Below the pieces are notes generated by a model that did no database searches, was not told the DNA's origin, and was given only the letters and a program-made list of their open reading frames with translations. The position numbers and the translations under genes were made by a program. 64,000 bases of DNA, taken from positions 6,615,001 to 6,679,000 of the forward strand of contig NC_092570.1 in assembly GCF_037975245.1 (NCBI RefSeq). The letters run 5' to 3'. This DNA is from Apostichopus japonicus (lineage: Eukaryota > Echinodermata > Holothuroidea > Aspidochirotida > Stichopodidae). Shown here in pieces: positions 23,301 to 34,960 of this stretch. How positions within the stretch are numbered: the stretch's first letter is position 1; every line of letters starts with the position of its first letter.

Positions 23301-23757
23301 TTCAATTTGACAACCAAATATAGTGTCTATTAGTGCAACTAGCCCATATGTATAACACAGTAGGCGTTACCGCACACTATGTGATAAATAGACTAAGCTT
23401 AGGCCTAAAGGGTCCACATATCCGATTGCAAGGTTGTGGGTTTCGATTTTGGCGCCTTTCCCTGTCCGGATTTGGCTCACTTGCCGCCTATTGGCATAAC
23501 CTAGGCTAGGCCTATCCATGGTAGAGATGATAATTTCACCTTTCCTTTTCTACCGCATTCTGCAATTCCTTCCTGGTTTCCGTTTCTAGTTTCTGAAGTT
23601 CCTCGTTCGTGTGTTTCTGCCAGAATTTACGCGGCCTTTCAGGTTCACTGAGATCTTCACCGGTTGAGTAAGCATAGTCTACTTTGGACTTTTTCCTAAA
23701 GTTTAAAAATCGTTTCATCTCGTGGTCTAAAACTGGCCAACAATGGCGATGTTTCAT
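16673..23757 (-). CDS. Coiled-coil protein of unknown function, 334 residues, three exons
   Basis: Minus-strand exons are 23757-23540 (218 nt), 18035-17869 (167 nt) and 17292-16673 (620 nt). Their sum is 1005 nt, exactly 334 codons plus stop. Junction 1 splits an Arg codon (AG|A) and junction 2 an Ala codon (G|CT). Donors are GTGAAA and GTAGGG; acceptors are TTCTTTTAG and CATGACAG. The ATG at 23757 opens MKHRHCWPVLDHEMKRF. Residues ~45-145 are charged and heptad-like (NEELQKLETETRKELQ, ELEKLEKQREVELVE), so a coiled coil is likely. An acidic run of Glu follows near 155-170; the C-terminus is DEEAEVALLRPQEADILE. No signal peptide or membrane segment is visible. I do not recognise the family. 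The first intron is 5.5 kb and holds a family A hAT-type element. The gene start faces the laccase start 1.65 kb away. Confidence 0.85.
18183..18553 (+). mobile_element. hAT-type miniature element, family A copy 2 (371 bp)
   Basis: Same ends as copy 1 (CAAGGGCGTAGGAACC and CCTTCCTACGCCACTG). CATATAAT flanks both sides (18175-18182 and 18554-18561), an exact 8-bp target duplication. It lies in intron 1 of the coiled-coil gene, antisense to that gene. It differs from copies 1 and 3 mainly in the lengths of its C and G runs. Confidence 0.92.
19107..19300. repeat. Diverged unit of the satellite seen at 5741-7110
   Basis: The order GGTATAAGGATTTGCC, ATTGGGTACAAGAATTC, TTGAGGTCATCAGAGGTCAA, GTGAAAAACCTTTTACATGA and GATTCATAACATTGAGTA follows the unit of the 5.7-kb satellite. 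It shows that the repeat is dispersed as well as tandem. Confidence 0.6.
20350..20384. repeat. (TA)n microsatellite
   Basis: Thirty-five bases of pure alternating A and T, inside intron 1 of the coiled-coil gene. Confidence 0.97.
21097..21285. repeat. Diverged dispersed repeat, related to 13535-13675
   Basis: Shares the ordered segments AGCTCAAAATCTAAA, the AAGTGCCAT region and GTGTGTAAGTCAATGGAGCG with the other copy. This copy is longer in the middle. Class unknown. Confidence 0.5.
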
Positions 23758-25411
23758 TTCTAACCTATACTTCTTATTTCCTATCGTTATGCAATATATA
23801 CTCGAACATTTTTTTCCCGCAATTAAATGACCTTCTTATTTTGTCTTGATATAAAAATGATAAAGGACATACACAGCGAAGTTAAGTTAGTGCATGTTTT
23901 TCGAAAATAAATGCGTAGAACAACACATCAAATCAAATCGGAGATGGCGCACAAAATTACGTATTGAAAGTAATCGACCTCAACATGTTAACAATACGAA
24001 ATGGTGACACCCTTTCATCGCATCGCGCATTCCCTAGTATTCATTGCGCTTTCCTGGCCAGACAATGCGCGCGTGCTGCGTGGGTGTGCCAGAGATAATG
24101 TTACAGCGCTATACACAAAAATTTGGGGCTTTGTACACACACGCACACATCTACATATAAAATATGAAATATATACAGAATGTCCCAGATAAATGTCCTG
24201 CCGGACACTTTGTACATGGGACGAAATAAACTGCTACACAAGCGTGCGTATGTACTGGCTTCACCCAGAGATATGTTACAAAATGTATGGCTTCACCTCT
24301 TTGTTTGTAAGAGGTATAACCTATATATAAGAGTCATTCGATGCTATAAAAAATATCTTTGTCTTGAAATTGCTTTGGCGTGTTTCTAAGATGGCGACCA
24401 ATTTTTTTTTCCCTATTTGACCTACAGATTTAGGAACCGTGACAGTACGATTAAGGGATAAAACAACAAAAATAGGCACAATTAATTGCGACGTTATGCT
24501 TGGAATCTTGGGTTTCTTACAAAAGATAGGAATGTATTGAGGATTGAATAGACAATCGTACTAGAATATTCTAATTTCGGCTACCACGATATGATATACT
24601 CCGACAGCTCACCAAATCTAGAAGTTCCGCACTGATGATTTTGTTTTTTGCAACGCAGGGGGGGGGGGGGATTCAACCTCACCAGAAGAGGTACATTTGG
24701 GTAATTTTTATATCTTTAATTCGGTTACCAAACACCGTTTTAGAAAGCTTGAATCACAAGTTATATACGGTCTTGTGTGACATTGTCGAGGATATAAACA
24801 AAAAACAATTACGTCGGTATTTTACCAAGGTAGTATGCACTGAAAGCATCTCAATTTACAAGCTTCATTTACAGCACGACATTTGGGCAAGAGTAGCTAA
24901 TCCGTTGCTCTTGCTATGATATCGGACTGCAAGTTAATAAATACTGTAACAACGTGATTCGAACGGTTTCGTTGGAACCTATTTTGAATGCATCCACCAA
25001 CATGGCCTTTAATAAATATGTACTTTATTTTTAGTGCTGTCCATGGGAAGTAATTTCCATCTATCAGCCCACAGGTTATATCAATAAAGGAACGGAAAGC
25101 CAGGTAGATATCTCACGTCCAGAGCAACGTCACTGCATGTGTTTACGTGAGGTTACTGAGGCGTAACGCTAAAAAGACTATAGGGTCACTCCTGTACAAA
25201 GATTTCTATATCAGCCGGCGGTTTTTATATTTACAAGTCGCAAGTTAATTTTTAAATTTATATCTATTTTATTGATAGCAACAGAGACAGAAACAGCACC
25301 GGTGCCACACTGCGTATGAAGGTCAAACTAGCCTATATACGGGTATAGAAGTTAAGGCGTCTTGTACAATAAGCTAACTATCCACAGCTACATATTATAC
25401 CAACCGCCAAG
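23758..25411. promoter_or_regulatory. Head-to-head intergenic region between the coiled-coil gene and the laccase
   Basis: About 1.65 kb separates the two translation starts, which point away from each other, so both promoters should lie here unless there are undetected non-coding first exons. AAGATGGCGACC at 24389-24400 resembles a YY1 site. CTATATAC about 80 bases before the laccase ATG could act as a TATA-like element. These are weak calls from short motifs. No further coding exon is seen. Confidence 0.4.
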
Positions 25412-26442
25412 ATGTTCACCAACGGATTACGTTTGCTACCTCTGTTTGTGATATTATTGGCTTCATCGGAAGGTAATTAATTTCGCTTTTACTTTTCCTG
25501 TATTTTTTGACTAATCTTAAAATAATCGTAAAATAACTTCAATAACTTCTTCGTCTTGCAAGGATAGATAATTACCTAATGCAGCATGTTTTATTTGAAA
25601 TCTATATGACTTTTACATTATATCATGTAATATGGACTCTGAAGAATTGTTACATACTGTTGTGATATTCACTTTCAAGCTACAATGAAGCGCAATAATA
25701 ATAGTATGATACTTTTCACTTCAAACAATCAAAGAAATTTAAATGAATATATTTCTTTTTGAGTGGGGGGTTCTTTACTAATATTCTACTTTAGCCTAGA
25801 GTATCTGTGGAATATTTGAAACGATCGGGATAAAAAATCGTTAAATTACATAAGAAAGAAAAAGGACAGATTTTTTCAGTAATTAAATGCGTTAAACGTG
25901 CTCTTCATTTGATCAATAACAACTCTTGCAAGTAGCCCACAAGTGTGGCTAAATCTCAAATTTGATATATTCGTGAAACAGTTTTAACTACAATTTACAA
26001 CCAAAAAATACAAAAAAAACCATTTGGTTTTTAAGTATACAACTTTTTTCTATGAATAGTAATTTTCAAACCAAAAGTATCAAAGTTGAATACATCGATA
26101 ATTTATTCGCTAATTGTATACCTTTCCAAATCCATCAGGTATGGACTCTTTGTAATCATACTTGAGGCGTTATACAGTACCAAAGGTTAAAACGGTATAC
26201 TATTGCAGTTCACTCGGCAGTGCACCTAAGAACCCCCCCCCCCCTTTGGGGCGTGTACGTTTCCGTGTACAGGCTCCATACTGCATGGGGTCAGTACGAG
26301 TATCAGTATTTCCATCAGTTATCTAACACGATAGTATCCCATAATATTTTTCGAAAATGTCCGAGTACTCGAGTACAAATCGACAAGAGAGTATGAGTGC
26401 GAGTACAGGCATCTATTCTAGGACAAGAGTACCATGGATGCA

Positions 26443-26513
<71 letters not shown>

Positions 26514-26702
26514 ACGTATAAGTATAATCAGTAGTAGCAGAAAGTGCTCAATACCGTAGTAGAGCAATAATACCACATGTAACACAAGATATACAAATTA
26601 GGACGACGATCTTCAGGCCATTATGGCCTGAAGATTGTCGCTCTATGCGTGCGTGAAACCCAGGGTAGCAATATGGTGTAATTTGTATATATTGTGTTAC
26701 AT

Positions 26703-26765
<63 letters not shown>

Positions 26766-29700
26766 GGATTTACTACAAATATGACTGAAAGGAGGATGCC
26801 TATAGTATTATAATTAACACGGTAGTTTGTTGATGTTCGACTGTTAAATGCAAAACCACGTGATTATTATATTTACATTTTTTCGATGACTATATGATAC
26901 GTATATATGGATAGAGCTATATAGGCTTTCATCGTAATGTTATGATGTATGGTTATCTATAGGTCACCTGTTACAAGATTGTGTTGGGAGGGCAAATATG
27001 CAATTTTTTATATAAATAAGCCGTCATGAGACACACCTCACAATTTTTCAAACGCCCCCATCACGTTTGTTGACATGTTAGCCTTATATAATTTCGGCAT
27101 CAAGGTTAATCCATATCAAACCCACCTCTCTCTGAAATTCATCATATTTGGTGAGCCATATCAATTTGACCGTTCGTGTCCCATTGTTTACGTAACAAAG
27201 TCGATGGTCACTCGTACGTGATTCTTGTGGCCTGATTCGTCACACCTTGCTGACTTTCACGTCACGTACTTTGCCCTCCGGTCTCTAAGCAGGGATTTGT
27301 TATGGAACAACTCCCTGCTCTAACACTTTATCTTAATTCCACAACCAGAGTATTGTATTTTCATTATGTCCTGAAGGATAAGAAGTAACCACGTAACAAT
27401 ACACTTTCATCGCCCATTGTCCATGCAGTATGGATTCGGGGGAAGAGGGCGGGGGCGGGGGCGGGGGAGGTGGCGATGGCTTGAACTTTGGCGGAGATGA
27501 AGCTCCCATATTCTTCCACCTTTTACAAAAGCATTTGCTACCAACTGTTAGTGAAAATAATGTCGAAAGCAAAAAAGGAGATTATTAAAGAAAATCATTA
27601 ATTTAAAAAAAATTGCAATGTTAAATGCATAGTTAAGGTGAAGTTAAAGACAGGCCTTTACTGCAATCATTCGTTTAAAAATGCGATATTCTGTTATTAT
27701 CAAAGTTTGTTCTACGTTGACCAGTCTGACAAAGATGCAGCCTTTAAACGCAATTCCCAGTTGCTGAAAGTTATCATAACTTGATTGTTTCCTTTTCTGG
27801 TAATCTATCTGTAAATCAAGCGGGTCACTTCACCCCTGTGTCATATTTTCGTCACTTATACTTAAAGGGATATTCCGTTGGCTGAAATTCGTCATTTATT
27901 TAAATTTTGGGGGCTTTTTCGGCATCATATATAGGTAAAAATCAATTCCTTATAGCGTTTTATTTCTATGGTGGAGATACATATATAACTTTTTAATTTG
28001 ATGAAAATTATATGAACGAATCTGGCAAAGCCAGGTTAGTGATGCCATAAAGGCAGTTCGGACTTACATATGTCTTCGATTTTTTTCATAATGTACAAAC
28101 CTCAAACTGTTTAGCATCCCCCTCCCCCTCTTTTCCATATAAATGTCACATTGTCTGCAGCCACTGGAATAGCCATTTAACGACCATATCAATATCGACG
28201 CTGGATTTTTTTTGTATCTGTCAAAACGGTCCTAATAGTTTCCTGTTGTTATTCCGTTGTGTCCGATTTTGGTCTGTTACTTACAGAACTGTTTTCAAGC
28301 TAGTGCTTAATGTCTATACAAGTCTTATCACAGTGTGGTGCATTCATATACATCTGATATGCTTCAAGAATATATGCCGACTCGTTATCGTTCAAATGAT
28401 AAGTTACTTCTCAGGGAATCTAACTCCAACCATTCTTAGGGGGAGGGGGGGGGGTATAGATCTTTTTCAGTTGCTGCACCGCGAGTGTGGAATATGTGGT
28501 AACACTTAAAATCAAGACGGCTATAAGAGCGCTTCTCCTTTAAAAAGAAGCATAACACACAACTTATGTGACAAGCTTTCATGGACACTTGACATTAATT
28601 TTATGAGAGTTCATTAGTTTTTGCGCTTTGAGCGCCCTTTTCTGGGTGGATACGTGCGCATTATAAATCTTTGTTATTATTATTATTATTATCAGTAAAC
28701 ACTGTTGTAATTGTATAACTCTGTGGTTCCCCATTGACAAGAACAGGAATGCTTTCACGAAGTCCCCATCGTAAGGAGATGTATAAAACAAAGGCATGTG
28801 TCTACTACTGGTGTAGCGTTTCGTAAATGACAGGATTTTCTGCTGAGGTATAGGCTGTTCCTCTTTTACCGTAGATCTTACAGTTGTTGGCCTGTATATA
28901 TCCGACTTGTTGTGAAGAAGGGTAGGCGGGTGCGCCATGGGGGAGTTGGAGTAGGAGTGGTGGGTATAGGGAATGGGATAAAGCATTTATTCAAGACACT
29001 AATGTTACGTACTAATGTTATAAAACATTGCTTGAGCAACCCGTTGGTATAGGTGAGACTTATATACCAGTTTATACCAGTAACAATTTCTTCGCTGATA
29101 TACTTGTGATGGGCGGTTTAAACTGTAGCACTTGATGTAATACACTTGCAATTTAACTTGGGGTATGTGCTTCTATGAACACGTATGCTTGTGTAAACAC
29201 CGATGATAATTCTGAAAAGCAAACACAGACTCTCGGCAAGTTGCTGAATCTTTAAGTTAAAATTTTTCCTGTATTTGTTTACTTTGTCGTGTTAGGGTCA
29301 GAACACTATATAGCATTGTACACTGCACCCCGCAGCTACTTTATGGACAAATTCTTCCTCTATAAAGCCCACTGGTTATGTAGTTATACAATAGAACGTT
29401 TCCTGCCACCAGACGTACGTATAAGGTGCGGACTCTAATAGGGACCTTCCCCTTCCCTCCCCACCCCTCCCCCCCCCCCCACCGTAAACGTCAGTTTACT
29501 CAAAACAAGTTCCATACTAGGAATATGTCATACCTTTTTTTAGTTAAGGCTTTCCATGTCTTTAACCCAAGTTTTCTTACATATATGGAACGTTATCGTT
29601 GTTCTAATTTCGCTATGTTACGTCACTCGTCTCCCGGGCCCCCGAGAAATCATGGAACCGCCCACTAAATAAAACAACTCTCTCGCTCTTGTATTTCTTC

Positions 29701-32700
29701 TGATTTATAGGAGCACACAATGAGGACGAGGAACACGCTTGCTACCGTACATGTAAGTGGCCCCCCGAACCACTTACCTGCAATTATCATTTCGATATAG
29801 AGTGGTACTACTCCATGTCCAAAGCCTGCTACGATTGCCCGTACAATTTAGATGATTGTCGACGAAAACACTGCATCCCCCTCAACGGAGTGGAACGTCC
29901 CGTCATCGCGGTAAACAGACGCCTCCCTGGTCCAGGCATCCATGTTAGTATTCCAACTTTTAGGATTTTTCAAAGATATATATACTTCTTGAAATGGTGT
30001 CGATAAACTTGTTATGTCATAAGCGAACGGACGTAGGTGTTTCGTGACACCATGTGAACGTGAGGATGTGAAAATTCAAAACTCACTACTAACGGGGCGT
30101 ATTTTGTAATTTCGTTTACGAAGTGTCAATAGTGTAACAGAAAGGCATCAAAGTGAGGACGCACTTCCAATGCAAAGATTTAGTAAAAAAGTTTCTGTTG
30201 CAAGTCCTAATGAATTGTTCTGTCTATGGTTGTTGCATAATGAAAAATATTGAAATAGCAAACCACAACAACAATAATTCGATTAAATGTCTTGATGATG
30301 TCTTTTCAGGTATGTGAAGGTGATACTATCAATGTGACTGTAACAAACAGGCTGGAAAATGGAGAAGGGACAAGCATTCATTGGCACGGGATTCATCAAC
30401 GAAATTCACCGTATATGGACGGAACCGGACTAGTTACACAGTGTCCCATAGATCACGGGACTACTTTCACATATACATTCAAAGCGGATTCAGTTGGCAC
30501 TCAATTCTGGCACGCGCATGTTGGTCTTCAAAGACAAGACGGTTTGGCGGGGTCTCTGGTAGTTAGGCAAGCTGCAGAAGTAAGTATGGATGCTCTGAAA
30601 CAATATAGGGCCTACACAGGTGTAGTGCTGTGTACTAAAGCACTGCGAGGGGAAGGGGAAGGCAGCATGGATCATATCCCGGTGTCGATCGGTGATCCCC
30701 ACCCATCCCACAACCCACATCATGATAAGCTTCGCCAACCCTTCATCTTACACAAGAAATATACTTCTCTCATATGACTGGTAGAATACATAGCATTGAA
30801 CTATTTCACAAGAAAGTTTGCCCCTCAAAATAACTTAAACATAACTATATATATATATATATGTATGTAGCCTACATTCCTTAATTTGTCTAACTTTGTT
30901 CAATATTGTCTTATTTTCGTATGTGTAGAGAGACCTTCAGAAGGAAACGTACGATGTGGACATTGTGGAACATACCATTATCGTCATGGATTGGTTAGAT
31001 GCCGTCTCATTGGCCAAATTTATGGCGCATCACCATAGCGACGGTAGCAACAAACCAGAATCAATTTTGATCAACGGGAAAGGAAAACGAGCGACTTTTA
31101 CCCTAGAAACTGATCAGGGTACGATAGAACATTTTACGGAAAGAGCTCTATTTGAGGTCACTTCAGGAAAACGTCATCGCTTCAGAATGAGTAGTAACGC
31201 AGGTACCAATTGCGCGATGAGAATTTCCGTAGACAATCATACGTTATCGGTCATTGCTAGTGATGGACGGCCGTTTGAGTCAGTTACTGTAGATTCGTTC
31301 ATTATATATGGTGGTGAAAGATACGACTTTGTGCTTAATGCTAATCAAGAAGTTGGAAATTACTGGATGCGAGTGAAAGGGTAAGTGACACAAATTTTAT
31401 AATGAAAATCTGAGACGGCAGTAATTTCCTTCTTAAAGGGTGTGAAGACTCACAAAAAGAAACGTCTAATGCCGGTAATCTGCCCTAGTTTCGAATGAGG
31501 TGTAACAGAAGTGTTAGACACCACCATCGATCCCAGAAAATACACACACAGCTTGTTACCGTCGGTAATTAGACACTAGTGTACAGTCAGTACATACATG
31601 CGGTCAATACCCACAGCACAGTGTATAAACGATACAGCGATGGAGATCTCAGGTCCAGCTAAAGATAACAAGGTATCACGTTTCATTACTGTCTGCATTA
31701 TGTAGCGACACGAAAAAACGTCACTTGCAAGCGACAGAAAGTTAACTTTTTCAGATGGCCACACGCGGTTTGGGCGAGTCTTCAATGCCTTTAAACAAAT
31801 ATGCCAAATAGATTGATATAAATTGTCAGCGATGGGGGTGTTGTGTACGTGCATACATATATACCATTTGAAAATGTGCATAGTGAACATTTGAATTATT
31901 GACAACGTGTCTTGAATCAATCCGCAGATTGGCTGATTGTCGATTTCAGCAGGAGTTGGCGGTAGTTCGGTATCAAGGAGCAATCGAAGAGGACCCTACA
32001 GCAGACGAGAGTATAGATCGAGATGGATTCGAACTGAATCCGCTCAATGAGGTGCAGACTGAGTCGAACATGTACATCAGTAAAGTCAAGTCCTTAGGTT
32101 AGAACATTTATTGTTTACTTTAATATATACTCTGTTGTTTATAACGTTCGCTTGTCGGCCTTTTGGCTAAGATCTTGTGTAGTATCTGTTCCCTTTCGAG
32201 GGGAATGGTGAAGCACACTCGACGATGATCACACAGTCACAGTCCCGGTGCAAGGGGCTGGGGTTGAGAGCGGATTAGTCGTTCGGTAGTTTGGTTTTCG
32301 TGCCCAGGTTCTTTCCTGAGCGATTTTTCCTTAAAAAAAAGTTTATAACGTCCGATGAAAAACATCTCGGTATCAACAAGGTATTGTACGTATAGAAGTT
32401 TTGTCCTACCCTATGATAATAGGGAACCTATAACTCCGTTGGGGAGGGAGGGAGGGGGAGGTACACCTAGGTATCTTCTCTCATAAAGATCAAAACAAGT
32501 ACGTGTTTTTAATTTTTTTTAGTAGAAGTATTTTGGACAATATTTTTTCTTCGTATTCCTCTCTATAGAGCCAGATGACATATCTCTGGATCCAAGTCAA
32601 CCAGTTTCGACGTATTACTTAGCGATGGATTTTAATAAAGTCAACAGTGAACACTACCACGTGCCTGAGTATTACCCAATAGAAGATATAGACCGGTCTC

Positions 32701-34960
32701 ACCATCTCTACTCACCACAGATAAACCACGTCTCGTTTACTTTTCCCCCAACTGCGCTACTAACACAGCACAAAGATATCGACGAATCGAAATTCTGCGA
32801 TCCGTCCCAGGTGACCAAAATGGCTGGAAATTGTACTGCTGAATATTGTGAATGTACACACGTCATTACTGCAGATCTCGGTGAGGTAAGTAGGCCTACT
32901 ACTTAAAATTTACAAAAGTCAGAACGGTTTCGATTTAAACCAGCTCGAACAGGATCATACCCCTCCTCCCTCACAAACACACATACACACACAAACGGAT
33001 TCAAATGGGCTAACAGCCAGGAAAGTGGTAAAGCCATGATTTCCTAATCATATAAGGTGACACAGAAAGGACAACAGAAATGGTAGATTCGGAAATGTTA
33101 TTTGTCATCTCTAAATCTCGACGTCGAGATTAATAGTCGACTAAGTGAGTTCATATGTCCCTTGTGGGCCACCGTATTATCAATCTTGGCGTGTCTAATA
33201 ACTCCTGACTTTAAGCAATCACAAATTTGAATATTCCCCCTCCCCCCAATAAAAATATCCCTTTCACCCCACGCCACCCCACCCAGATCGGAATATTAAA
33301 CTCTACCATTCATTGCAGATCGTGGAACTAGTTGTTATAGACGAGGGCGTAACATTTGGTGCTAGCCACCCAATGCATCTTCATGGTTATTCCTTCCGGG
33401 TCATTGCTATGGAGAAACTCGGGTTATCCACATCTTTGGAAGAAGTGATGGAAATGGATAAAGCTGGGAATATCACGAGAAATCTTCAAGCAGCTCCTCT
33501 CAAGGATACCGTGATTGTACCCGACGGCGGTTATACAATACTCCGGTTCGAGGCTAATAATCCAGGCTGGTGGCTCTTCCACTGTCATTTGGAATTTCAT
33601 GTAGAGGTAAGTGAATCGTTTTGCTTGAAAGAACTCTTGTTTAAGGACCTCACCCAACCCCAAACGCCAACCCCAACCCAAAGAAATAGTTTACAATTAT
33701 ACATTCGTAGCACATTTCACTCCATTATCCAACAACTTTCACCCAGGCATCCTGTCCATGCCTTCCAATTGAACATTAAGAAATCTTCTTGCCTCAACCA
33801 CTACGGTACCATACGGTGTGAGGCTATAGTGTCAAAAACAAACCACATAATATACAAATAATGAATGGTTATGAGTGCAATAGTGCAAATATTTTATGAG
33901 TTGAAAGATGGAATGTTCCATTCCACCCGGCTGCGCCTCGTTGAATGGAACAAATTACATCTTTCAACGAATGAAATATTTGCACTATTACACGAATGGA
34001 AACCATGCATTATTTGTTTGATACAACATATTATATAAAGATGGGTAAAATGCACTCACGCAACAGATTGTTTTGAACAGACAGGTTTCTCTGCTCTCTT
34101 ACCATTGAAAAAAGTGCTACCAATAAAGTATAACCCATAGTTCTATTTCATAGAGTGGAATATAGCGGATTTTGCATGCAATCAACGAGCAATTGACCAA
34201 TCAAATGACCAGAATACAATTAGGTGTTGTATAATATGGAATATTATATAACGCATATTACTACATACCTCTGTTTGGAGTAGTATGACCAAGCGCTTAC
34301 ATTATTTTGTTAAAAAAACATTTCGCCCCCTTCCTCCCACCCACCTCAACCCCCGGTTGAGTTTAAAAAGAACCTGCATATATAATTTGAAAACCTTCTA
34401 TATATATATTTAAAGTCACACGTTATGAAACAACATAAAGTTATAAACAAGCAGTGAAATAATTCATAAACATTATCGTAGTTGCATTATTGATTCATAC
34501 TTTCAAATTCAGAGAATTGACGTAACCCTGTCAGTGATGGACATTTCATAGTGGATGTTTCAGGGTGTGTGGATCCCCCGCTGGGAAATGAAGAAAAACG
34601 TTACATATTTTGTTATTTGCTGTATTAATTTTCAAAATAGAACTCTCGAGGCTATCCGTTTTCCTGATTTTAAAGTTTGAAGGAGTAAGCTGTTCCTATT
34701 AAATGTTATTCTTTATTTACTCATTTTTCTTCTTTTCTATTGGTCGTATTTTATTTCAGATTGGTATGAGTCTGGTGATACATGTCGGCGATGATGACGA
34801 TCTACCGGAAAAACCCGAAAACTTTCCGAAATGTTACGATTGGCCACGAATGACATCTGATGCACAGGATAAGCCCGGATCTGGTGCACATCGTATTGTT
34901 AGCAATATATTGATATTATGCGCCACGATGATGTTTATTTTACAAAATAAAATAATTTAG
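25412..34960 (+). CDS. Laccase-type multicopper oxidase, complete, eight exons, 663 residues
   Basis: Laccases oxidise phenols and catechols and reduce oxygen to water with four copper ions; animal forms act in pigmentation, sclerotisation or defence. Exons: 25412-25472, 29711-29943, 30310-30579, 30929-31380, 31928-32097, 32569-32885, 33319-33606 and 34760-34960. They total 1992 nt and every junction keeps frame. Exon 1 is a signal peptide ([14 protein letters not shown]). Exon 2 has the Cys-rich animal laccase N-terminus ([26 protein letters not shown]). All four copper motifs are present: [38 protein letters not shown] and [12 protein letters not shown] with an axial Met. The ending [17 protein letters not shown] is like insect laccases. 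The last ~20 residues are hydrophobic after GSGAHR, so a GPI or membrane anchor is likely. Intron 1 is 4.2 kb. The physiological substrate is unknown. Confidence 0.95.
26443..26510. repeat. (TA)n microsatellite, left of a foldback
   Basis: About 68 bases of pure TA in laccase intron 1. It pairs with a second TA array at 26706-26764 on the other side of an inverted repeat. Confidence 0.97.
26575..26704. repeat. Foldback element with a palindromic core, between two TA arrays
   Basis: The outer arms are ACATGTAACACAAGATATAC at 26575 and its inverted partner ending at 26704 (TATATTGTGTTACATGT). The centre at 26604-26640 is a near-perfect palindrome around TTCAGGCCATTATGGCCTGA. It lies between two (TA)n arrays in laccase intron 1. 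It looks like a miniature inverted-repeat element whose TA target expanded, or a cruciform-prone site. Confidence 0.75.
26706..26764. repeat. (TA)n microsatellite, right of the foldback
   Basis: Fifty-nine bases of pure TA in laccase intron 1. Confidence 0.97.
27437..27472 (+). other. Potential G-quadruplex in laccase intron 1
   Basis: Five G runs of three to five, separated by one to four bases (GGGGGAAGAGGGCGGGGGC, then two more GGGGG blocks), meet the usual quadruplex pattern on the sense strand. On the complementary strand it would read as poly-proline, which I take as an artefact. Confidence 0.6.
31433..31794 (-). mobile_element. TTAA-flanked miniature element, copy 1, in laccase intron 4
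   Basis: TTAA stands at 31433-31436 and 31791-31794. Just inside are inverted ends: AGGGTGTGAAGACTC on the left and, read on the minus strand, AGGCATTGAAGACTCGCCC. The interior is about 80% identical, in opposite orientation, to 53386-53756. TTAA targets are typical of piggyBac and Kolobok superfamilies. No transposase is encoded. Confidence 0.8.
32137..32354 (+). mobile_element. Retroposed element with a U2 snRNA-derived head, in laccase intron 5
   Basis: Bases 32148-32191 match the 5' end of U2 snRNA at about 41 of 44 positions, including TCGGCCTTTTGGCTAAGATC and the branch-site recognition stretch GTGTAGTATCTGTTC. After that the sequence no longer resembles U2: there is CCCTTTCGAGGGG (a small hairpin), an unknown body of ~110 bases and the end TTTTTCCTTAAAAAAAA. 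A direct repeat GTTTATAACGTTCG (32137-32150) and GTTTATAACGTCCG (32341-32354) flanks the insert, 13 of 14 identical. The A-run and long target duplication show LINE-mediated retroposition. It is either a single chimeric retropseudogene or a copy of a snRNA-headed SINE family. It lies in sense orientation in the laccase. Confidence 0.88.
33854..34017. mobile_element. Foldback miniature element in laccase intron 7 (164 bp)
   Basis: The two halves are inverted copies of each other for nearly their whole length: ACAAATAATGAATGGTT at the left pairs with the minus-strand reading ACAAATAATGCATGGTT at the right. Both then run through AATAGTGCAAATATTT, GTTGAAAGATG and TTCCATTC. The loop is CACCCGGCTGCGCCTCG. 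No coding capacity is seen and target duplications are not clear. Confidence 0.8.

Noticed and set aside
27333-27572. Proline-rich small protein on the minus strand
   Set aside because: It is the complement of the G-rich tract; no splice sites or conserved motif.
32148-32340. Functional U2 snRNA gene
   Set aside because: Similarity stops after ~44 bases. The U2 Sm site and stem-loops are absent, and the A-run and target duplication show a retroposed copy.
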